Part shown: positions 6,531 through 9,811 of the stretch, piece after piece
How positions within the stretch are numbered: position 1 is the stretch's first letter
Layout: every line of letters begins with the position of its first letter
Assembly: GCA_002391065.1 (NCBI GenBank)
Contig: DGRP01000003.1
Span: 1 to 9,811 of the forward strand
From: Ruminococcus sp. UBA4385
GTDB taxonomy: Bacteria > Bacillota_A > Clostridia > Oscillospirales > Ruminococcaceae
DNA length: 9,811 nucleotides
Direction of reading: 5' to 3'
Program-made: the position numbers and the translations under genes
Notes under the pieces: generated by a model
The model's input: only the letters and a program-made list of their open reading frames with translations
Told to the model about the DNA's origin: nothing
Database searches by the model: none

Positions 6531-7120
6531 AATACTACCTCCATAAAATCATCAAGCTTAGTTGTTACTGCATCTGCAATCCCGAAGCTTATCGCTTCCT
6601 CGGGCGTCATGAAATTGTCATGGTCCATTGCCTTTTTGAGCTCCTTCATAGTTTTACCCGTTCTCTCAGCCAGAAGCTCCGTTACTGTATCACTGATAGA
6701 ATTCAGATTTTTGCTGATCTCGGCAAGAGTCTTGCTTCCTCCCTCAATGTATCCGCCTATCAGTGCCTGATGTATCATCAGCTTTGAGTGCGGAAGCATC
6801 AGCCTTTTGTCACCCTGTGCGAAAATAAATGCCGCCATGCTGTATGCATCTCCTGTACAAACACAGGTGATTTCAGACGAAACAAGCTTCATCGCATCTA
6901 TTATCGAAAGCCCTGCTCTTACTATTCCTCCGCCTGAATTGATGAGCATTGTGATATTGTCACTCGATTCACTTCCGAGGACAAAAAGCTGTCTGACGAT
7001 CTCACTTGCCGATTCGATTGTTATCTGCCCCTCAAGTGTTATCACCCTTTTTCTCAGCAGATAATCTTTTGTCTCTGCCGATGCGTTTGACTGTGTGCCA
7101 GGAATAAAAAACCTTGCCAT
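6527..7120 (-). CDS. Divergent ClpP-like serine peptidase
   Basis: This 197-residue protein has the normal length and layout of ClpP, the barrel-forming peptidase that degrades proteins fed by a ring ATPase. The catalytic triad is intact: Ser94 in GDAYSMAAF, His117 in LMIHQ, and Asp168 in DHDNFM, followed by TPEEAISFGIADAV. It differs from housekeeping ClpP in two places. The oxyanion/Gly-rich segment reads INSGGG (60-65), where INSPGG is usual. The N-terminal axial-loop region that docks Clp ATPases (about 9-25) also reads differently. A Clp-X/A/C partner is therefore not assured. The start ATG 7120 has AAGGAGG at 7128-7134. It is first in a two-gene operon, overlapping the VirD4-like ATPase by 4 nt, under a very strong-looking promoter. 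Phage-type head-maturation ClpP is an alternative, but no phage genes surround it. Gene symbol clpP is withheld because it looks like a paralogue. Confidence 0.88.
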   Translation of the reverse strand: MARFFIPGTQSNASAETKDYLLRKRVITLEGQITIESASEIVRQLFVLGSESSDNITMLINSGGGIVRAGLSIIDAMKLVSSEITCVCTGDAYSMAAFIFAQGDKRLMLPHSKLMIHQALIGGYIEGGSKTLAEISKNLNSISDTVTELLAERTGKTMKELKKAMDHDNFMTPEEAISFGIADAVTTKLDDFMEVVL

Positions 7121-7172
7121 AAAATCTCCTCCTTAATGATTTTTTTATTTCCCTCATTTCTGAGTTTAGTAT

Positions 7173-7201
7173 ATTATATCGTCATGCTATCAATTTGTCA
7201 A
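7173..7201 (-). promoter_or_regulatory. Consensus sigma-A promoter for clpP-like/VirD4-like operon
   Basis: On the - strand TTGACA (7201-7196), a 17-nt spacer and TATAAT (7178-7173) match the consensus exactly. Just upstream, bases about 7206-7229 are almost pure A on the - strand and resemble an UP element. Predicted transcription start is near 7166, giving a leader of roughly 45 nt with AAGGAGG before ATG 7120. Confidence 0.88.
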
Positions 7202-7279
7202 GGGGTTTTTAAATCTTTTTTTCTTTTCAATGTTTTAAACAATTCACTCCGCACTTTTTTGCGCTTTTTAAACAACAAA

Positions 7280-7307
7280 ACCCGAAAACAGTTTCCTGTT
7301 TTCGGGT
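7280..7307 (-). terminator. Intrinsic terminator after anti-sigma gene
   Basis: A perfect 12-bp stem (7280-7291 with 7296-7307), TTTC/GAAA tetraloop, and a T-rich tail on the - strand (TTTTGTTGTTT). It lies about 25 nt after the stop of the gene at 7332-8810 and insulates the clpP-like promoter from it. Confidence 0.88.
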
Positions 7308-7331
7308 CTGATGTGTTATATTCTGAAAAAT

Positions 7332-8810
7332 TCACCTGTCTGACAGCTTGTTGTTCAGGTCAAAATGGAAGTGTGCTTCAAATCTGCCTGTCGCTACCTC
7401 ATTTCCCTCTTCATCGGTTATCGCATTTATACCGAGGAATATCTCGGTATTTTCATCAACGCCGTCAGCATCTGCCTTTGGCTCTGTTGAAAGCAGGAAC
7501 CTCATTGTGTTCGGCTCACCCTCTTTTGCCCAGCCGCCGAGCATGGTAACGCTGTCTGCATCTGTTGCTTCCATGAACGGAGTCAGGTCATCATAAACCA
7601 TTGTCATAGCACCGCTGTCATAGCCCCACGGAAGCGGTGAACCGTCAGTGGCGCTGACATCTATTGCTATTCCGTAGATGTGATTATCAGGTACATACCA
7701 GAGCTCTGATATCTTTATATCCAGTCCCTCAAAGCCCTCAACGATCTTGCCATGATCGTCAACCTTGAGCCCCACTCCGAGAGGGTCTTCGCTCTCGGCT
7801 TCCTCAGTCTCGGCAGCTTCTGTCTCTTCTTTCTCTGCCTGCTCAGCCTCGGGACCCTCAGGCTGGAGCGTGATCACATAGTGGTCATCAGAATACTCCA
7901 TGTGTATCACACATCCCGGTGCAGCATTTGAAAAGCCGTATTCAATGGTGTAGGGTTCCTCGTGATAATCAGCCCAGCTTGTCACAAACTCCTCCTCCTC
8001 ATAGCTGAAATAGTTCAGCATATAGTCGGTGATCTCGTCTTCGTAGACGCCCTCTTCAATGTCGTTTTTGTAGGAGTGCGTGCTGTTATCATACTCAAAT
8101 ACAGAATTTACCGCAGTTGGCTCCCAGTCAACAGACGGAAGCTCGGAATGTCTGAGAAAGAACAGGTCTCTGTCTCCGACTTTCATTCCAACTGTGCTGC
8201 TTTCCTCGCCGTTATTATCAAACTTTACGTTTTCGGTATCAACAGGCATGATAAAGGTGATCTCATCGGGGATATCTACCTCCTCATCACTGTATACGAA
8301 AGCTATACCGTTAATCTTTACCGTACACTGAAAATAATTGCCAAAGCTGTCTGTCTTAGTGATGCTATCGGCATTTTCGACATCTTTCTTTGAAGCATCG
8401 AACACCATACCATCAGGGGTGAGAGCTCCGACCTTTATTTCGGTGATCTCGCCCTCAAAGATAGCGTCGGTGTTCTCGACCATATCCATGAATGTCATTG
8501 ACTGACTTCCCTGATTGCTGTCAGAGAGCTCCTCCTGCGGTGCGCTTGCTGCAGGTGATGTTCTGACCTCCTTATCGGGGGCTTTCATAGAAAAGTATGC
8601 TGCCGAGCCCCCTCCGATAATGAGTGCTGCGCAGGCTGCTGCGATAAGCCCGCTTTTTTTGCTCTTGATTCTTGCCTGTCCGTTTGTTGTCATAGTGATC
8701 TCCTCCCTGTTCTCTGCGGAAGAAACAGCGTTATCACTGTCTATGACAGCGTTCAGGATATTCTTTTTCTTTTCTTCGCTGTACTTAGCGACTCCGTCTG
8801 AATAACGCAT
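7332..8810 (-). CDS. Membrane-anchored putative anti-sigma / sensor protein
   Basis: I do not recognise a named family for this 492-residue protein. Its position and shape say anti-sigma: it overlaps the ECF sigma gene by 26 bp, has a cytosolic N-terminus of about 53 residues, one TM helix (about 54-72, LIAAACAALIIGGGSAAYF), and a long acidic exterior part. The exterior has a Ser/Ala/Glu linker (79-104), a beta-rich domain (about 105-316, starting MTFMDMVENTDAIFEGEI), a Glu/Ala-rich spacer (317-342), and a second domain (about 343-485). The N-terminus (RYSDGVAKYSEEKKKNILNA) lacks a visible HxxxCxxC zinc motif of the ZAS type. If it binds sigma, it does so in another way. ATG 8810 has GGAGGA (8816-8821) 5 nt upstream. 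It probably holds the sigma factor at the membrane until a surface signal releases it; that role is inferred from context. Confidence 0.75.
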   Translation of the reverse strand: MRYSDGVAKYSEEKKKNILNAVIDSDNAVSSAENREEITMTTNGQARIKSKKSGLIAAACAALIIGGGSAAYFSMKAPDKEVRTSPAASAPQEELSDSNQGSQSMTFMDMVENTDAIFEGEITEIKVGALTPDGMVFDASKKDVENADSITKTDSFGNYFQCTVKINGIAFVYSDEEVDIPDEITFIMPVDTENVKFDNNGEESSTVGMKVGDRDLFFLRHSELPSVDWEPTAVNSVFEYDNSTHSYKNDIEEGVYEDEITDYMLNYFSYEEEEFVTSWADYHEEPYTIEYGFSNAAPGCVIHMEYSDDHYVITLQPEGPEAEQAEKEETEAAETEEAESEDPLGVGLKVDDHGKIVEGFEGLDIKISELWYVPDNHIYGIAIDVSATDGSPLPWGYDSGAMTMVYDDLTPFMEATDADSVTMLGGWAKEGEPNTMRFLLSTEPKADADGVDENTEIFLGINAITDEEGNEVATGRFEAHFHFDLNNKLSDR

Positions 8811-9318
8811 AGTTGTCCTCCTCCGTTAGTTGTTTTTTGAGCTTCGAGAGTGTGCGGTACATTTTCGACTTTACAGTCGATTCCGTCATTCCCAGAAGCT
8901 TCGCAGTTTTTTGAAGAGTGTGACCGCAGGCATAGTGAAGATAAAAAATACGATAAGCGGTCGTGTCCGATTGTTCTAAACTCCGCATGATGTCCTCATA
9001 CAGAAAGCTGTCATCGTTTTCGAGGTCCTCCAGCGCACGTTCATCGACTATTGCTATGTTATCGTCGAAGCTCTCTTCGTCGGGAGCGCTCCTGTAATGG
9101 TCAGCAACGCGCCTTTTGGCAACTGTCAGGAGAAAATGCTTTGGGCGCAGTATAGTTTCGCCCGAAAGCATCTTCCTGTACAGCTCAAGATAAATATTCT
9201 GGAGTATGTCCTCGGCTGTCTCCTTCGGACTGACCTTCAGCAGGATATACTTATATATATCTGTGTATGTCCTGTCGTAAAGCTTTTCAAAGCTTTGGTT
9301 TATCTTTGACTTGTCCAC
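8785..9318 (-). CDS. ECF-type RNA polymerase sigma factor
   Basis: This 177-residue protein has sigma region 2 (about 8-76: FEKLYDRTYTDIYKYILLKV, then AEDILQNIYLELYRK, then FLLTVAKRRVADHYR), an acidic linker, and sigma region 4 (about 107-163) with a helix-turn-helix at HTLQKTAKLLGMTESTVKSK (133-152). There is no region 1 or 3, which defines the ECF group. It directs RNA polymerase to stress or envelope promoters. The GTG start at 9318 has a GGGGGTG ribosome site just upstream. The gene for a TM protein overlaps its 3' end by 26 bp, the typical arrangement for a sigma/anti-sigma pair, and implies coupled translation. Regulation: a sigma-A-like promoter and a possible ECF-type self promoter lie upstream. 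Confidence 0.9.
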   Translation of the reverse strand: MDKSKINQSFEKLYDRTYTDIYKYILLKVSPKETAEDILQNIYLELYRKMLSGETILRPKHFLLTVAKRRVADHYRSAPDEESFDDNIAIVDERALEDLENDDSFLYEDIMRSLEQSDTTAYRIFYLHYACGHTLQKTAKLLGMTESTVKSKMYRTLSKLKKQLTEEDNYALFRRSR

Positions 9319-9342
9319 GTTCTCACCCCCTTCACTTATATA

Positions 9343-9369
9343 GTCGCAGAAAGAAGAAAAATAGTTTCA
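9343..9369 (-). promoter_or_regulatory. Possible ECF autoregulatory promoter
   Basis: On the - strand TGAAAC (9369-9364), a T-rich 17-nt spacer and CGAC followed by TATA (9346-9343 and onward) resemble the GAAAC...CGTC/CGTA pattern of Bacillus ECF promoters. The -10 has one deviation and the match is short, so it is tentative. It would start transcription close to the ribosome site of the sigma gene. Confidence 0.35.
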
Positions 9370-9392
9370 CTTTTTTGAAAAAACTTTTTTTC

Positions 9393-9421
9393 ATTATATC
9401 ACACTGCAAAATCAAAATCAA
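9393..9421 (-). promoter_or_regulatory. Sigma-A-type promoter for ECF sigma operon
   Basis: On the - strand TTGATT (9421-9416), a 17-nt spacer and TATAAT (9398-9393). Predicted start near 9386, leaving a leader of about 68 nt that contains the possible ECF promoter. Confidence 0.68.
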
Positions 9422-9580
9422 CAGTCTCGCCATTTATACTCCCAAAAAGGGCTGCTTCCTTAATAAAAGCGAAGAATGTCACTTATCAGGTGGAAGAGAT
9501 ATTAATAATATGGAAACAATAAGTTATTAAAAACATAACAAAAATATAATATAATTAAAGGAATAACTTAAAATCTTACA
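9422..9580. other. A/T-rich intergenic spacer
   Basis: No gene, hairpin terminator or clear riboswitch is visible. Two overlapping TATAAT boxes on the + strand (9545-9550, 9550-9555) lack a -35 at normal distance, so no promoter is called. Confidence 0.5.
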
Positions 9581-9779
9581 TTAAGGCAACACCGCACCAC
9601 CCCTGTGCATCAGATGCGCCGTCCAGATTTTCGTCAGATTGCCTAAATTCGACGCAGGCTTGCTGATGCAAGTCAAGGAGAATTTGGGTAATATGACGGA
9701 TAAGCGGGTCGTCAAGCAGGCTTGACACGGCAGATGATGTGCAGAGGCGTTAGCCGCGGGTCGTGCGGTGTTGCCTTAA
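9581..9779. repeat. 199-bp foldback (MITE-like) element
   Basis: The ends are perfect 17-bp inverted repeats: TTAAGGCAACACCGCAC at 9581-9597 and its complement at 9763-9779, with four more matching bases after one mismatch. The interior also folds back: 9632-9650 pairs with 9680-9698 (16 of 19), and an apical hairpin CTTGC-TGAT-GCAAG sits at 9659-9672. A further 7-bp hairpin lies at 9711-9726. There is no transposase ORF. Ending in TTAA on both sides allows a TA or TTAA target duplication. Base composition is more GC-rich than the flanking spacer. I read it as a non-autonomous mobile element or a structured interspersed repeat of the kind common between ruminococcal genes. Confidence 0.8.
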
Positions 9780-9811
9780 GCCGAATTGCCGCAGGCGTAA
9801 TGGCAGCAGCG
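9780..9811. other. GC-rich flank of foldback element
   Basis: Short sequence to the window end. It has a GCCG...GGCAGCAGC composition and could be part of the same repeat cluster or of a gene outside the window. No frame is assignable. Confidence 0.25.

Noticed and set aside
7136..7549. Open + strand frame across the terminator and anti-sigma 3' end
   Set aside because: It runs through a terminator and a consensus promoter on the other strand and encodes an unlikely sequence.
9541..9560. Double TATAAT on the + strand
   Set aside because: No -35 at 16-18 nt and no downstream gene; an A/T-rich spacer easily produces such boxes.
9581..9779. CRISPR or tRNA reading of the repeat region
   Set aside because: There is only one pair of inverted ends, no direct repeat-spacer periodicity and no cloverleaf.

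Overview
The window looks like chromosome from a Ruminococcus-type member of the Oscillospiraceae (Bacillota). This is an inference from several signs: strong AGGAGG-type ribosome sites, consensus sigma-A promoters, the style of the radical SAM/SPASM and PP2C proteins, and a foldback intergenic repeat of a kind I associate with ruminococci. No rRNA, tRNA, CRISPR array or transposase gene is visible.

Layout. Bases 1-698 (+ strand) hold the end of an NCS2-type purine permease and a purine-type phosphoribosyltransferase, a small salvage operon closed by a perfect 15-bp hairpin that can terminate on both strands. Everything else coding is on the - strand, in four transcription units read right to left. 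(a) 9421-7280: an ECF sigma factor overlapping a membrane-anchored putative anti-sigma/sensor protein, with a sigma-A-like promoter, a possible self-recognised ECF promoter, and an intrinsic terminator. (b) 7201-4800: a divergent but catalytically intact ClpP-like peptidase, overlapping by 4 nt a soluble VirD4/TraG-type (FtsK-HerA superfamily) ATPase. A consensus TTGACA-17-TATAAT promoter with an A-rich upstream tract drives the pair. (c) 4791-4165: a small protein with two zinc-knuckle/ribbon motifs and a C-terminal ribbon-helix-helix. It has its own promoter and a stem-loop at the predicted 5' end of its mRNA. (d) 4118-713: a two-TM sensor PP2C (SpoIIE/RsbU-type) phosphatase followed 4 nt later by a radical SAM/SPASM enzyme. 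Bases 9581-9779 are a 199-bp foldback (MITE-like) repeat with perfect 17-bp terminal inverted repeats.

How the parts may work together. The permease and phosphoribosyltransferase import a purine base and trap it as the nucleotide. The sigma/anti-sigma pair and the sensor phosphatase are separate signalling modules. The most unusual part is the ClpP/VirD4-like ATPase pair, next to the zinc/RHH gene. The window shows no relaxase, VirB4 or other conjugation gene, and the ATPase lacks the usual N-terminal membrane helices. It may be a remnant of a conjugative element. It may instead be a repurposed HerA-type ATPase plus serine-peptidase machine with the RHH protein as its regulator; that second reading is a hypothesis.
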